From Bradyrhizobium liaoningense (GTDB taxonomy: Bacteria > Pseudomonadota > Alphaproteobacteria > Rhizobiales > Xanthobacteraceae): a DNA stretch of 64,000 nucleotides. The stretch is from contig NZ_JAFCJT010000031.1 in assembly GCF_018130785.1 (NCBI RefSeq), forward strand, positions 1 through 64,000, written 5' to 3'. The position numbers were made by a program, and so were the translations under genes. Below the pieces are notes generated by a model. The model saw only the letters and a list, made by a program, of their open reading frames with translations, did no database searches and had not been told where the DNA came from. Shown one piece after another: positions 1-8,197 of the stretch (positions are counted from its first letter, which is position 1; the number at the start of each line of letters is the position of its first letter).

Positions 1-107
1 TTGAACTTGCTGCCATCGATGGCGACGCTCGCTGTCGCGAGCAGGCCCATCTCGCGGCAAAGTTCGACGAAGCGCGCGCATATCCAACCCTGTTGCAAAA
101 GAACAGG
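1..107 (-). pseudogene. IS5/IS1182-like transposase fragment, cut by window edge
   Basis: The minus strand encodes FVELCREMGLLATASVAIDG followed by SKF, which matches the segment ahead of the first catalytic aspartate (VAIDGSKF) in IS1182-type transposases of rhizobia. Only about 35 residues are visible before the left window edge, and no start or terminal inverted repeat can be seen on the right side. The upstream sequence does not continue the family pattern, so the right end is probably broken. The fragment fits the accessory character of the first 4.4 kb. Whether the rest of the gene is intact beyond the edge cannot be told. Confidence 0.6.
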
Positions 108-341
108 TCGCGCTTCAGTACCTAATGAAGAAAAGCAACGTCATGACGAAACCATATCTGCCGTCGTCATCCGGTGGCAGGATCGATGGCGACAGCATCG
201 GGGCCGGAAACTCGACGCCGATGCGTCAGGGACCGATAACCGAGAATGATACCTGATATCGGCGATTGATCATATCGAGGCCCAGCTCGGTGCTGGCTAC
301 CCAAGGCCGGATCTGGGCAGGAGGGATTGGAGCTGGAACGG

Positions 342-1118
342 TTATTTGGCCCAATCCAAGACCTCAATCGTGGTCTTCGTGATCCGCAGAGCGAGGGCGA
401 ATGCGAGAATAAATGGCCATGCGAATAGTCCGTGCGAAGATATCCGGACGTCGTCTGATGAGATAGGTGCGTGAAATCTGACAAAGTCCGAATCCGACTT
501 AATCCTATCTTGCACGGTCCGGAGCTTTTCGATCCCTTCGCCTATCTGTCGGAAGGCTTGCGTTCGGAGAACGTCGTTTGAGTCCGGTGGCTTGATCTGA
601 CGAAGGTATCTATCGACAGCCAAGCTAAAATCGAGACGCGTCTCACTTTCGCTCTCTTTCTGGATATCGCTATTAAGCTTCTTTATTCGCTCGCAGTATA
701 ACGGAATTAGCTGCACCTTTTCCGGTATGCATGATGCATGCTGTAGGGCCTCTATCGTATCAAGGAGCTCTCGATACTCCTTGCCTAGAAGGCGACGCCC
801 CTCATCTTGCACTTCCAATTGCGTATACTCGTATCGCTTATGCTGGTAGTTTATAGCGAGAACGAAAACACCGACCGCTGCAATTCCGAGATATACATAG
901 TCGATCAACCGCGCCTTGGTAGGCGTGAGCTTCTTCATAGCTCCGAAGCACCAGTGGAAGAGAAAGAAAAGCGCGAAGAACCAAGTTAAAAGACGCACCT
1001 CATATTCCGGACGTTCGACAAAAAAGGTCGAGCCGTACAGCATGACGAAAACGAGCGTGCCGATCTGAGAAATCCGAACAAGCGTTTTCCTGTCGATAAG
1101 TCGCTTCCAGATCGCCAT
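342..1118 (-). CDS. Hypothetical membrane protein (258 aa)
   Basis: I do not recognise this family. The protein has hydrophobic stretches at about residues 18-34, 43-61 and 73-90, then a polar, helix-rich middle (about 95-225) with many Glu/Lys/Arg, and a final hydrophobic segment near 231-247. The likely layout is therefore a membrane-anchored protein with a cytoplasmic or periplasmic helical domain between membrane hairpins. It starts at the ATG at 1118 (reading left). It lies downstream of and in the same direction as the NdpA-RelA/SpoT-65 aa genes, but about 270 bases separate them, so membership in that unit is uncertain. Membrane proteins of this kind are often effectors in defence loci; that is inference only. 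Confidence 0.7.
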   Translation of the reverse strand: MAIWKRLIDRKTLVRISQIGTLVFVMLYGSTFFVERPEYEVRLLTWFFALFFLFHWCFGAMKKLTPTKARLIDYVYLGIAAVGVFVLAINYQHKRYEYTQLEVQDEGRRLLGKEYRELLDTIEALQHASCIPEKVQLIPLYCERIKKLNSDIQKESESETRLDFSLAVDRYLRQIKPPDSNDVLRTQAFRQIGEGIEKLRTVQDRIKSDSDFVRFHAPISSDDVRISSHGLFAWPFILAFALALRITKTTIEVLDWAK

Positions 1119-1383
1119 TCTTCGGACTCTCCGCTATTTGGCCCACCGAGCGAGAGCAGCCCGATGTGTGCTCTCTTTTTTGACAGCTTCTTTGCCGTAG
1201 CGAGTCCGCCACGTTTTCCCGCTTCTCGCGCATCCATGGCTGCATAATAGCACGACGGCAAGTTGAGTGGCTGTTATCCACAACTACAGAACTTGCGTGC
1301 CGCTGCGCATGTGCGACGATCAACGCAGGATAATCCGTGGCAGAAATGTGGTTCGACCGGGAAATGAAACAAGCGTGGCGGAA

Positions 1384-1581
1384 TTAGACCTTTCTCGAAC
1401 ATTGAACGGCCGTCAGTCCTGGCGCTTGAACCTCCCGACCATCGAGCTTCACGTAGGTAAACCTCGAAACGCCGGCCGTAGGTTCGTTGAGATGCACGAA
1501 CAATTCACGGTCGAGCTGTCCAGCCTGTAACTCTACCTCATTGAGAAGCAGGGCTTGTTGAAACGACGCTAGGCCGTCCAC
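1384..1581 (-). CDS. Small hypothetical protein (65 aa) behind RelA/SpoT gene
   Basis: A 65-residue reading frame begins 17 bases after the stop of the RelA/SpoT-type gene and runs the same way. Its composition is protein-like (LLNEVELQAGQLDREL, then FTYVKLDGREVQ), more convincing than the opposite-strand frame over the same DNA. It has no signal peptide and no membrane segment. I do not recognise a family. The tight spacing suggests co-transcription with the NdpA-like and RelA/SpoT genes; an antidote or regulator of the synthetase is one possible role, but nothing in the sequence proves it. Confidence 0.5.
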   Translation of the reverse strand: MDGLASFQQALLLNEVELQAGQLDRELFVHLNEPTAGVSRFTYVKLDGREVQAPGLTAVQCSRKV

Positions 1582-1598
1582 CTGCCATTTGTCACTCC

Positions 1599-2585
1599 TC
1601 AGCTCTCAGGTGCCGCGAGCCCTAGGTCCGTATAGATCGGCTTCAATTCAGCCTTTGTAAGAGGCCACGCCTCTTGAGCGTCTGCAGGCCGCTTCGCCGC
1701 AGCAAGGTAGACGAGCATTATACTCGGCTGGCGGAACAGCAGTTTGGTCGGCGTGCGCTCCCTAATGCGATCAAGTAGAAACGGTTTCTCCGCGAACAGC
1801 TCGCGCACCATCAACGCGGGCTGTTCGCCTCCGAAATCCGCGAACGCGTCGTTTAGCAGACCTTCCGCCCTCGTGATGTCCGGCGAGCGACCAACAAGCT
1901 CCCGATATAGAGCGTCCATTTCGATGGATAGCTTCTTGTTCGAGGCTACGTTGCTTTCGATCAACTCCATGAGCTGTTCGAAATAATCGTTCGTGGCCTC
2001 GATAAGCGCCATGCTCTTGGCGGCGGCACGATGCATGTCGGGCGTATCGACGACGCTCGGCTTGTAGATCGTATCGTGCGTCAGTTCGCTATGAGCATGC
2101 TGAAGGATTGTCCGTACCTGAATCTCGCAGGGCGTTCCTGCCGGCACTGTGAGCCCGCCAACATCTTTGCTCGCCTTGCAGCGGACAACGTAGTGGACGG
2201 ATTGATACTTGAACTCATACGGACTTTTCGCCCGCTCCTCCTCGTAATCCTTGTCCTTGGAAGCCTCCCATTCTGAGCACGCCTCTATGGCATGACACAC
2301 GGTCGCGATTTCCTTCGCGAGAAGCACGACGAACCGAACGCCGACCTTGTCGGTGATCTGCGCAAGGGGATCAGCGTAATTCTTGTCTCGATAAAAAGCC
2401 TTCGTTAGGATCGAGCCGTCGCCTTTGACACGCGGACTCGCCGGCATACGCACGAAAATGTCTGCTGACAGCGGCGCGATGAGCGGTGAAATTCCTTGCA
2501 TAAGTTTCTGAGCGACAAACTTTCCCCACGCCTCAACGAGAGGGCGTTCTTGATACCAGCGCTCTAGGAACTCTTCCTCTGTCAT
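1599..2585 (-). CDS. RelA/SpoT-domain nucleotide pyrophosphokinase
   Basis: The 328-residue protein carries the synthetase fold of (p)ppGpp synthetases. Visible motifs are RVKGDGS at about 52-58 (substrate-binding R-x-K...S), ITDKVGVR at 77-84, YQSVHYVV at 127-134, and CEIQVRT with H163 and H165 (153-165), the expected G-loop and E-x-Q-x-R-T elements. No HD hydrolase domain and no TGS/ACT regulatory domain is present, so it resembles small alarmone synthetases. The C-terminal half (about 175-328) is helical and unassigned. Its start codon overlaps the stop of the NdpA-like gene (ATGA), showing translational coupling. Stand-alone synthetases in accessory DNA include toxic ones that make ppGpp, ppApp or modify tRNA; which applies here is unknown. 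Confidence 0.85.
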   Translation of the reverse strand: MTEEEFLERWYQERPLVEAWGKFVAQKLMQGISPLIAPLSADIFVRMPASPRVKGDGSILTKAFYRDKNYADPLAQITDKVGVRFVVLLAKEIATVCHAIEACSEWEASKDKDYEEERAKSPYEFKYQSVHYVVRCKASKDVGGLTVPAGTPCEIQVRTILQHAHSELTHDTIYKPSVVDTPDMHRAAAKSMALIEATNDYFEQLMELIESNVASNKKLSIEMDALYRELVGRSPDITRAEGLLNDAFADFGGEQPALMVRELFAEKPFLLDRIRERTPTKLLFRQPSIMLVYLAAAKRPADAQEAWPLTKAELKPIYTDLGLAAPES

Positions 2586-3646
2586 TCTTGCATCTGAATG
2601 CGGTCTTTAATCGTAATGATAGTCCATTGGCCCGGCTGCCCCGGTGCTGTGCCCTTGGCCTCGACCGTTTCCATGGTGATCAGATCCTTGAAGGACTCGG
2701 GCGGCGCGCTCAGCTCGATGCTTCCCGAGAAGCGAACGCGTCTCTTACGCAACTGACTACCGACTTCGGAGATGTCTTTCTGAACGGTATTGAGGGGGAA
2801 GTTCTTGCCCTGCATAAAGTTCGTATAGTCGTCCCGCGCCTCAGTAGGCAGGTAAGCCGTTGAGAAATTGTTAACCTGGATCGTCGGCGTTTGGTCCACC
2901 TTCAGGTACGTGTACAGCGAGGTCAGAAGGTCGTCCCTGACCTCTGGCTTGACCGGCAGCGACCGAATGAAGGTTCGCGTGTGGTCGAAGAAAACGCGTG
3001 TCAGGTGCGCGCTGTTTTGAGGGATCTGGCAGCCAAGGAATGTGCCGAAGAAGTATTTCGCCGCACCCTCACGGTTCTGCGTCGTCATCTGACTATCGTA
3101 GACGTGCGCGGTCCAACCCTGCGGCAGCGTTTGCCCCGCCGTCATCTGCACGAAGAAGCCAATCTTGTAGAGCTTCGAGGCCGGTGTCAGGAACAGGTCT
3201 TTGAAAAAGTTTAATGCTGTTCCGTGTTCTCGAAAGCCACTCTGCTTTTCTGCTTTGATAACGGCCACAAATGGGCGTGGATTGGCGCCAATCGTTCCCG
3301 AAAACACCACCAGCTTTCCGCCCGGAAGATTTTTCGCAAGTTGTGCATTTGCTAGTTTTTCAGCGAACTTCACCGAACTTGCGACGAACGCCGCGTCGGG
3401 TATTCCGACGAGAGATAGCGCGAGGGCCACAGCGCTTTCCGGTCCCGCTTCGGCGATCTCCATTTCCATGCTTTGCGAAACGGCCCCCATCGCATCGACG
3501 ACACGTTCCTTGAACATATCCATAGCTTCAGGAGGCAGGGCGATCAGTTGCGCGCCGTAATGAGGCGGCACCAGCGAGCCATCGAGGCGGCGCTTAAACA
3601 CTTCATGCAGCACAACACGTGTCACGACCAGATTTTCGAATGGCAT
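2582..3646 (-). CDS. Nucleoid-associated protein, NdpA/YejK (NA37) family
   Basis: The 354-residue protein begins FENLVVTRVVLHEVFKRR, the typical opening of the 37-kDa nucleoid-associated family (YejK in E. coli). A second family-like block, GCQIPQNSAHLTRVFFDH, lies near the middle, followed by an acidic/basic C-terminal half. Family members bind the nucleoid; their biochemical role is poorly defined, and homologues occur repeatedly inside defence islands. Here it is the first gene of a coupled unit with a RelA/SpoT-type synthetase (4-base ATGA overlap) and a 65-aa protein. The pairing suggests that the NdpA-like protein senses or marks DNA and the synthetase is the effector, which is inference. 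Confidence 0.8.
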   Translation of the reverse strand: MPFENLVVTRVVLHEVFKRRLDGSLVPPHYGAQLIALPPEAMDMFKERVVDAMGAVSQSMEMEIAEAGPESAVALALSLVGIPDAAFVASSVKFAEKLANAQLAKNLPGGKLVVFSGTIGANPRPFVAVIKAEKQSGFREHGTALNFFKDLFLTPASKLYKIGFFVQMTAGQTLPQGWTAHVYDSQMTTQNREGAAKYFFGTFLGCQIPQNSAHLTRVFFDHTRTFIRSLPVKPEVRDDLLTSLYTYLKVDQTPTIQVNNFSTAYLPTEARDDYTNFMQGKNFPLNTVQKDISEVGSQLRKRRVRFSGSIELSAPPESFKDLITMETVEAKGTAPGQPGQWTIITIKDRIQMQE

Positions 3647-4052
3647 TCAGCCCCCCTAGTTGTGGCGAGGTTACTGAACCACCTCCGAAGGTGTCGAGAC
3701 CGTCAAAAGTCCCCTATGTTCTTATTTCGTTCTATCAACTGCAAGGCGACGATACAAGCGCTTTTCACGGCAGTTTCTTACATTTCCCCCAGCCGGACAG
3801 TGCGACCAAGGGCGTGGGCGGCGGCAAGCTTCGACCGAAGCCTCGTGCAGCGCGGCGGCATGCGAAGCGGCGGGAAGAAGTCGGCGCGTCGAGGGCAGCG
3901 CCGGCAGAGTGCGCTGAGATCAGCTTCGCCCGAGCGGACGTAACTCAGCTATCCTCGCAGTTGGCGCAATGACTCTTTCGAAGCGTAGTGCGGCGGGGGG
4001 GCTCATCATATCGTCCTCAGGTTGAAGCCAACAGAGAGACCCGCGCTACGCG
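3647..4052. other. Non-coding stretch with no recognisable gene
   Basis: Between the NdpA-like gene start and the integrase remnant I see no frame with convincing protein character. The rightward frames here are low-complexity and basic (for example RAARRHAKRREEV). The first ~150 bases should hold the promoter of the leftward NdpA unit, but no clear motif stands out. Confidence 0.4.
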
Positions 4053-4062
4053 GCGCGGGTCA
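4039..4062 (-). terminator. Hairpin at the end of the integrase remnant
   Basis: The arms gacccgcg and cgcgggtc pair perfectly around an 8-base loop. The hairpin overlaps the stop codon of the integrase remnant and on the minus strand is followed by tctctctgtt. It may be a weak intrinsic terminator. Confidence 0.4.
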
Positions 4063-4290
4063 GGGTTTGAAGGAACGGCTCCCACTTTGTCTCGATCGCA
4101 GTCCGTATCTTGGGCAGGTTCTTTGCCAAAAATGTAGACCTCGGCCACTGCACTCACGATACTGTCGGCTTGGTTGCCGATGGCGCCCATCAAGGGAATA
4201 AGTAGCCGTTCGACGATGTGCGGCTCGACCTCAATCTCGGCTAGGCCGGTCCCGAACGTTCGGCGCGAACCGTCCTGTTGAACGAAAGAT
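4053..4290 (-). pseudogene. Tyrosine recombinase (integrase) C-terminal remnant
   Basis: Translating the minus strand gives SRRTFGTGLAEIEVEPHIVE, which aligns with the HDLRRTFxTGLAxxGVxPHxxE core of phage-type integrases (second catalytic Arg region). It continues to AVAEVY, where the Tyr sits where the catalytic tyrosine is expected. One base later the frame must change to read FLAKNLPKIRTAIETKWEPF and then the stop at about 4053. The N-terminal two thirds are missing: only some 75 bases separate this fragment from the tRNA fragment at 4366. The gene is dead (truncated plus frameshift). Its position next to a tRNA 3' end supports this being the integration end of a genomic island. Confidence 0.7.
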
Positions 4291-4365
4291 GGACGTATCT
4301 GGTGCGCTTTCTGGGGCGGCGGTTGCGCCGCAGGAAACGAGAACGAAGTAAGCCACTGATGATGT

Positions 4366-4413
4366 TGGTGGGCCCGGCAGGACTCGAACCTGCAACCAGA
4401 CCGTTATGAGCGG
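4366..4413 (-). tRNA. 3' fragment of a CAT-anticodon tRNA, probable att site
   Basis: Reading the minus strand, the sequence runs from the anticodon loop CTCATAA (4404-4410) through the anticodon 3' strand, variable loop, T-arm (GGTTCGAGTCC) and acceptor strand to a genomic CCA at 4366-4368. The 5' half is absent: only three bases of the anticodon 5' strand match (4411-4413), after which the sequence has no D-arm or acceptor strand. The CAT anticodon fits tRNA-Met or tRNA-Ile2. A fragment running from the anticodon loop to the 3' end is the classic crossover product of tRNA-targeting integrases, and the integrase remnant beside it agrees with this. Confidence 0.75.
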
Positions 4414-5101
4414 GAAAGGGAGCCGGCGCGCAGCCTTCGCGATCGGTCTTATCGTCGAGTGCAACAACAACTGCAATCGTCTCTAAGTGTGCGTACTTTT
4501 GCAAAACTTGCTGCAATCGACGCGTGACCAACATGGGCTTCGTTGACATGCTCTCGACGTCAACCCCAATGTCTCATCAATGTAGTGGCCGGTTGTCGTT
4601 ATCGTTCAAGGGGCGGGACGCGGCTAATCGTGGAGATAGAAAATGAAGAAGCGGAATCTAAGAATCGCTCGTCGTTCCTATGTTCTACGCAGCATAAATG
4701 ATCGCAGCAGCTACCGCGGTCGCAGCTATAGCGCGCGACGGCGAACTGGGTGCACCGCCGCGCTCATATCGGGGATCAATGCCAGTTCAAGATGGAGCCG
4801 CTGATTCACTACCTGAGGTGCAAGGCGCGGACTTCAAATTCTTCACGGCTGAAGAGCGGGCGGGGCGGTCTGCGGCTCGGCGTCTGTCAGATTACTGTCG
4901 GTCCCCGGTGAAGCCGCTGTGGTGGGTTGAATGACAGTTCCTTCCGCAGATTGATCGCGCGAATAGGGCCTTTGTCGCGAAACAACATCCACCTCAGCCT
5001 TGCGCGCGCAGTACGGCCAAGGCCAGCCAGTGCTTTGACGTGATGAGCTCAGTGAGCAATTTCGGATGCTTGAAGTAGTTTGCCGAGGAGTGATCGACTG
5101 A
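4414..5101. other. Gap without a convincing gene
   Basis: No frame gives a recognisable protein. The leftward frame starting near 4549 runs through the tRNA fragment and yields the usual artefact NGLVAGSSPAGPT. A 53-codon rightward frame from the ATG at 4643 is very basic (MKKRNLRIARRSYVLRS...) and could be chance. The last ~100 bases precede the deacetylase gene and have no clear promoter motif. Confidence 0.4.
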
Positions 5102-5980
5102 ATGCAGACCCAAACGAAGCGTTACAACTTCACGCCGATTGTCGATCGTCCGCTTGTGTCCTTTCCGAAAAAGGAACGCATAGCGGTCGTGATCTACATC
5201 AATCTGGAGCATTTTCCGGAGGACCGGCCTGGCCCGACGATCGTGCCGTACACCGCTCATTTTATGCCGGACGCTCTCAATTACGGATGGCGGGACTATG
5301 GGCAGCGAGTGGGCATTTGGCGGCTAATGGAGACGTTGGACAAGTATGGCTTGCCGGCAAGCGTGTGTCTCAATTCCGATGTTTGCCGCGAGTATCCCCG
5401 GGTCGTTGAGGAAGGCGCGAAACGCAAATGGGATTTCATGGGGCACGGACGAAATAACTCCGAAATCGTCAACGGCCTTTCGTTGGAGGAGGAAGCTGCG
5501 CTGATCGAGGACGCGCTCACGGTCATCGCGGCGGCCACTGGTGAAAAGCCAAAGGGCTGGCTCAGCCCGTTCTTGACGGAGACGTACGCCACGCCAGATC
5601 TGCTCGCTGAGCGGGGCATCGAGTATTTGTGTGACTATACGTGTGATGATCTGCCCTTTCAGATGAAAGTGAAGAAGGGTTCTCTTCTGGGAATGCCGTA
5701 CTCCGTCGAATGCAACGACCTTCCGTCGGTTCTGACGTTCGGTGCGTCCGCGGAAGACTTCGGCCGGATCATACGAGATCAATTTGACGTCCTTTACGAT
5801 GAGGGGGAGCGGATTCCGAGGATTCTCCCTATTGCCTTGCATCCCTTTATCACGGGGCAGGCGTTTCGAACGAAGCACCTCGCTGCAGCCTTCGCGCACA
5901 TCTCGAGTCAAAAGGACGTGTGGGTGACAACCAGCGGCGAGATCAACAAGTGGTACCGGGAACACCATTTGCGGAGTTAG
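5102..5980 (+). CDS. Polysaccharide deacetylase-family (NodB-like) hydrolase
   Basis: The 292-residue protein matches the cytoplasmic polysaccharide-deacetylase/allantoinase (PuuE-like) branch: an N-terminal segment with IAVVIYINLEHF, then WDFMGHGRNNSEIV (metal-binding region with His), KPKGWLSPFLTET (substrate loop), and ALHPFITGQAFR near the C-terminus (the histidine motif of the NodB fold). There is no signal peptide, so it acts in the cytoplasm. This branch removes groups from small amides or ureides rather than from peptidoglycan; the actual substrate is not visible. The gene is alone between the tRNA fragment and a hydrolase pseudogene. Confidence 0.8.
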   Translation: MQTQTKRYNFTPIVDRPLVSFPKKERIAVVIYINLEHFPEDRPGPTIVPYTAHFMPDALNYGWRDYGQRVGIWRLMETLDKYGLPASVCLNSDVCREYPRVVEEGAKRKWDFMGHGRNNSEIVNGLSLEEEAALIEDALTVIAAATGEKPKGWLSPFLTETYATPDLLAERGIEYLCDYTCDDLPFQMKVKKGSLLGMPYSVECNDLPSVLTFGASAEDFGRIIRDQFDVLYDEGERIPRILPIALHPFITGQAFRTKHLAAAFAHISSQKDVWVTTSGEINKWYREHHLRS

Positions 5981-6140
5981 TCCTATTTCACATCACGCGG
6001 CTCTTTCCGGGACTGCGATCCCGGACGATCCCGCGGGCGGTCGGCCCTGGCAGCTCACAAGGTGGATGTGATCTTGGGCGGCACTCCTTTGAGTGCATCA
6101 GCGAACCCGCCTGCGTAACTCTTCATGATAAGGAAGCACG

Positions 6141-6861
6141 ATGAATCCCGAAATACTCACACCTACGATCGTGCTTGTGCACGGAGCCTTCGAAGACGCG
6201 TCGATCTGGAATAAGGTGAGCGGCTCCAGCACGCAGGCTTCCCGGTTGTCGCTTTTGCCAATCCGTTGCTGGGCGTGGCAGTAGACGCCGCCTATCTGCG
6301 TAGCGTGATGGACAGGATCCAGGGACCCGTGATCCTGGCGGCCCATTCGTACGGCGGGGCCGTCATCACCGAGGCCGGCACGGACCCCAAGGACAAGGGC
6401 CTCGTCTACGCAGTCGCAGTGATGCCCGCGGCAGGGGAAGCTGCAAGCAATTTGCTCGAACGGTTTCCCGGCAGCACATTCCTCATGTCCGTCGAGGCGA
6501 TTGCCTACTCTCTCCCTGACGGAACTAGCGGCACGTATCTGCTGTATCAAGCCGACAAGTTTCACAGTAACGTCGCAGCCGATGTGCCCGCGAGCGAGGC
6601 TGCCGTGATGCTCGCCATTCAACGCCCTATGAACTTGGCAGCCTTGACCGAGTCTCTGACATCCGCTGCATGGACAAGCAAGCCGAGTTGGGAAATCAGG
6701 ACCCTGCAAGATCTCGCCATTCCTCTGGCCGAACAGAAGTTCGAAGCCGATCGTGCAAAGCGCACGTCGTTGAGGTGAATGCATCGCATGCCGTCAGCGT
6801 CTCCAACCCGGACGTCGTTGCCGACGTGATCGTACAGGCTGCCCGCGCGGCTGCGAAGTAA
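6141..6861 (+). pseudogene. Alpha/beta hydrolase, broken by two frameshifts
   Basis: Three successive frames together make one alpha/beta hydrolase. The ATG at 6141 gives TPTIVLVHGAFEDASIWNKV (oxyanion HG motif). After a frame change near 6215-6228 the reading continues LQHAGFPVVAFANPLLGVAV and LAAHSYGGAVITEAG (nucleophile elbow GxSxGG as HSYGG). A second change near 6745-6775 leads to AHVVEVNASHAVSVSNPDVV (catalytic His). Each shift removes the frame from one segment to the next, so no complete enzyme is made. Family members of this size are exported or cytoplasmic esterases of unknown substrate. It lies just upstream of a small exported protein gene. Confidence 0.75.
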
Positions 6862-6917
6862 CTGCGATTGACACCGCGTTGTGCGCACATGGACCGTAAT
6901 GGGAGAAAGAGGTGGAA

Positions 6918-7283
6918 ATGACTAGAAGGTCAAAGTGCTGGCTGACCACGATTGCAGCCTTCAGTCTGATGCTAATCCTGAGCCCGACCATTGCATCTAC
7001 GCGGCGGCACAACCAAGGTACCCCGGGCATGATGCAAGGACCTTCGGAGCATGTGGACGCCGTGCCGAGTTACGACGATCCATCCAAGCAAGGCGGGCAA
7101 CCTGCGTATTCGGATCCCGTCAAGCTGTTGCTGGAGGTGCACGTTCAGCCGCATGGGCAGTCGTTCGACCCCAACTCCGCAAGTGCGATGGCGGTTCATA
7201 GGCGGGTTACCGATCTGGACGAGATGCTGAAATTGCAGGATCAAGAGCTTGATCGAAAGCTGGTTATTTGCCGTCACTGTTGA
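6918..7283 (+). CDS. Small exported protein ending in CxxC (first of three)
   Basis: About 121 residues. An N-terminal signal peptide (basic MTRRSK, hydrophobic AAFSLMLILSPTIA) is followed by a polar, Pro/Gly/Gln-rich mature part and a C-terminus LDRKLVICRHC, where the last four residues form CxxC. I chose the ATG at 6918 because AGAGG lies about 5 bases ahead; a GTG at 6912 is the alternative. Two further proteins in this window (9883-10200 and 20185-20439) share the signal peptide and the D-x-K-L-x-I-C-R-x-C ending and nothing else obvious. All three lie within 1 kb or a few kb of RclC/DUF417 genes, suggesting a periplasmic thiol or metal role in oxidative stress. I know no characterised homologue. 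Confidence 0.7.
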   Translation: MTRRSKCWLTTIAAFSLMLILSPTIASTRRHNQGTPGMMQGPSEHVDAVPSYDDPSKQGGQPAYSDPVKLLLEVHVQPHGQSFDPNSASAMAVHRRVTDLDEMLKLQDQELDRKLVICRHC

Positions 7284-7640
7284 TCGTTTGCCGCGCCGAG
7301 CATGGCTGCATGGCTCGCGATTATCGGCGGCCTAACCGGCTATCTTGATCGACCGAAGCACTCCGCCTTGATCCGCACCGCATCGTGGCCATCGGGGTTG
7401 AGAAGGTCCAAGAAGGGATGAAGCTTTGCGGATTGTCTCTATGATCCCCGATCGAGAACGCGATGAAGCCACGTTGTTGACGCGCGGCTGCCAAAGCTGG
7501 CGACCTTGGCGAAGCTCAACAAGGTTCCATCCGATGGGAAGCTGACGCGCGTTCGTGGGGTGGAAGGCCGGCGCGGACGCCCAATCGCCGGCGAACTCGA
7601 AAGCTCGCCGGCGACGCGTCGCCGCTCGGCAGAGCGCCAC
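7284..7640. other. Intergenic region between convergent genes
   Basis: This 357-base stretch separates two genes whose 3' ends face each other. No frame on either strand has recognisable protein character and I see no strong terminator hairpin. It could contain the eroded remains of a gene. Confidence 0.35.
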
Positions 7641-8153
7641 CTAATGCCGGATCACGCGAACCAGATCCTGCCTTAGCAGATAGAAGGAGACTGCGAGCAG
7701 CACGACGTCCTTCATAAGGAATGGCACGTTGCCCGTCATCGCGGGGAAGCCTCCCGCGGCGAGGTCCCAACCCTCCGGCATGAAGGGAATGATGGTGACG
7801 GTCGCGATGAAGGTGCCGGTCGAGCCGAGGGCGCCGAGCACGCCAAGCCGGTGGCTCCAGAAGCCGGCGAGCAGCAGCGTGCCGAAGGTCCATTCGGAGA
7901 CGCCGAGGAAATAGCTGGCGCCGGCATGTCCGAACACGGGATAGAGCCACCAGGTCAACGGGCCGTTGCTGATGAACGGGACCAGCCGTTCGAATTCGTA
8001 CGGAAACCACTTCTGGTAACCGAAGAAGAAGAACATGATCACCATCGAGGCGCGGACGACATGGTAGTCGAGATCTTCCGCGAGCAGGCCGGATCCCTGC
8101 AGGGCGCGGACGAGAGGATTTTGGGCGGTGTGGGTGTTGGCAAGCATGGTCAT
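7641..8153 (-). CDS. RclC/YkgB-like membrane protein (DUF417), copy 1
   Basis: 170 residues with four hydrophobic helices and the family block FFFFGYQKWFPYEFERLVP followed by FISNGPLTWWLYPVFG. E. coli RclC (YkgB) of the same family is an inner-membrane protein required for resistance to reactive chlorine species. The gene follows the AhpD-like gene in the same direction (44 bases apart), and a divergent RclR-like regulator lies beyond, so the three genes reproduce an rcl-type locus. Two more copies lie at 16989-17516 and 21180-21692; this copy is closer in sequence to the third. Confidence 0.8.
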   Translation of the reverse strand: MTMLANTHTAQNPLVRALQGSGLLAEDLDYHVVRASMVIMFFFFGYQKWFPYEFERLVPFISNGPLTWWLYPVFGHAGASYFLGVSEWTFGTLLLAGFWSHRLGVLGALGSTGTFIATVTIIPFMPEGWDLAAGGFPAMTGNVPFLMKDVVLLAVSFYLLRQDLVRVIRH

Positions 8154-8197
8154 GGTCGTGATCCCTGATGTGAATGAGCGACGTGGCGGCCGTCGCG

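Noticed and set aside
986..1261. Leftward frame starting MDAREAGKRGGLATAKKLSKK
   Set aside because: The start looks protein-like, but most of the frame overlaps the membrane protein gene in another frame and turns Ser/Arg-rich. It could be a small gene remnant; evidence is too thin.
4241..4549. Leftward frame across the tRNA fragment
   Set aside because: It yields the usual tRNA translation artefact (NGLVAGSSPAGPT) and has no family resemblance.
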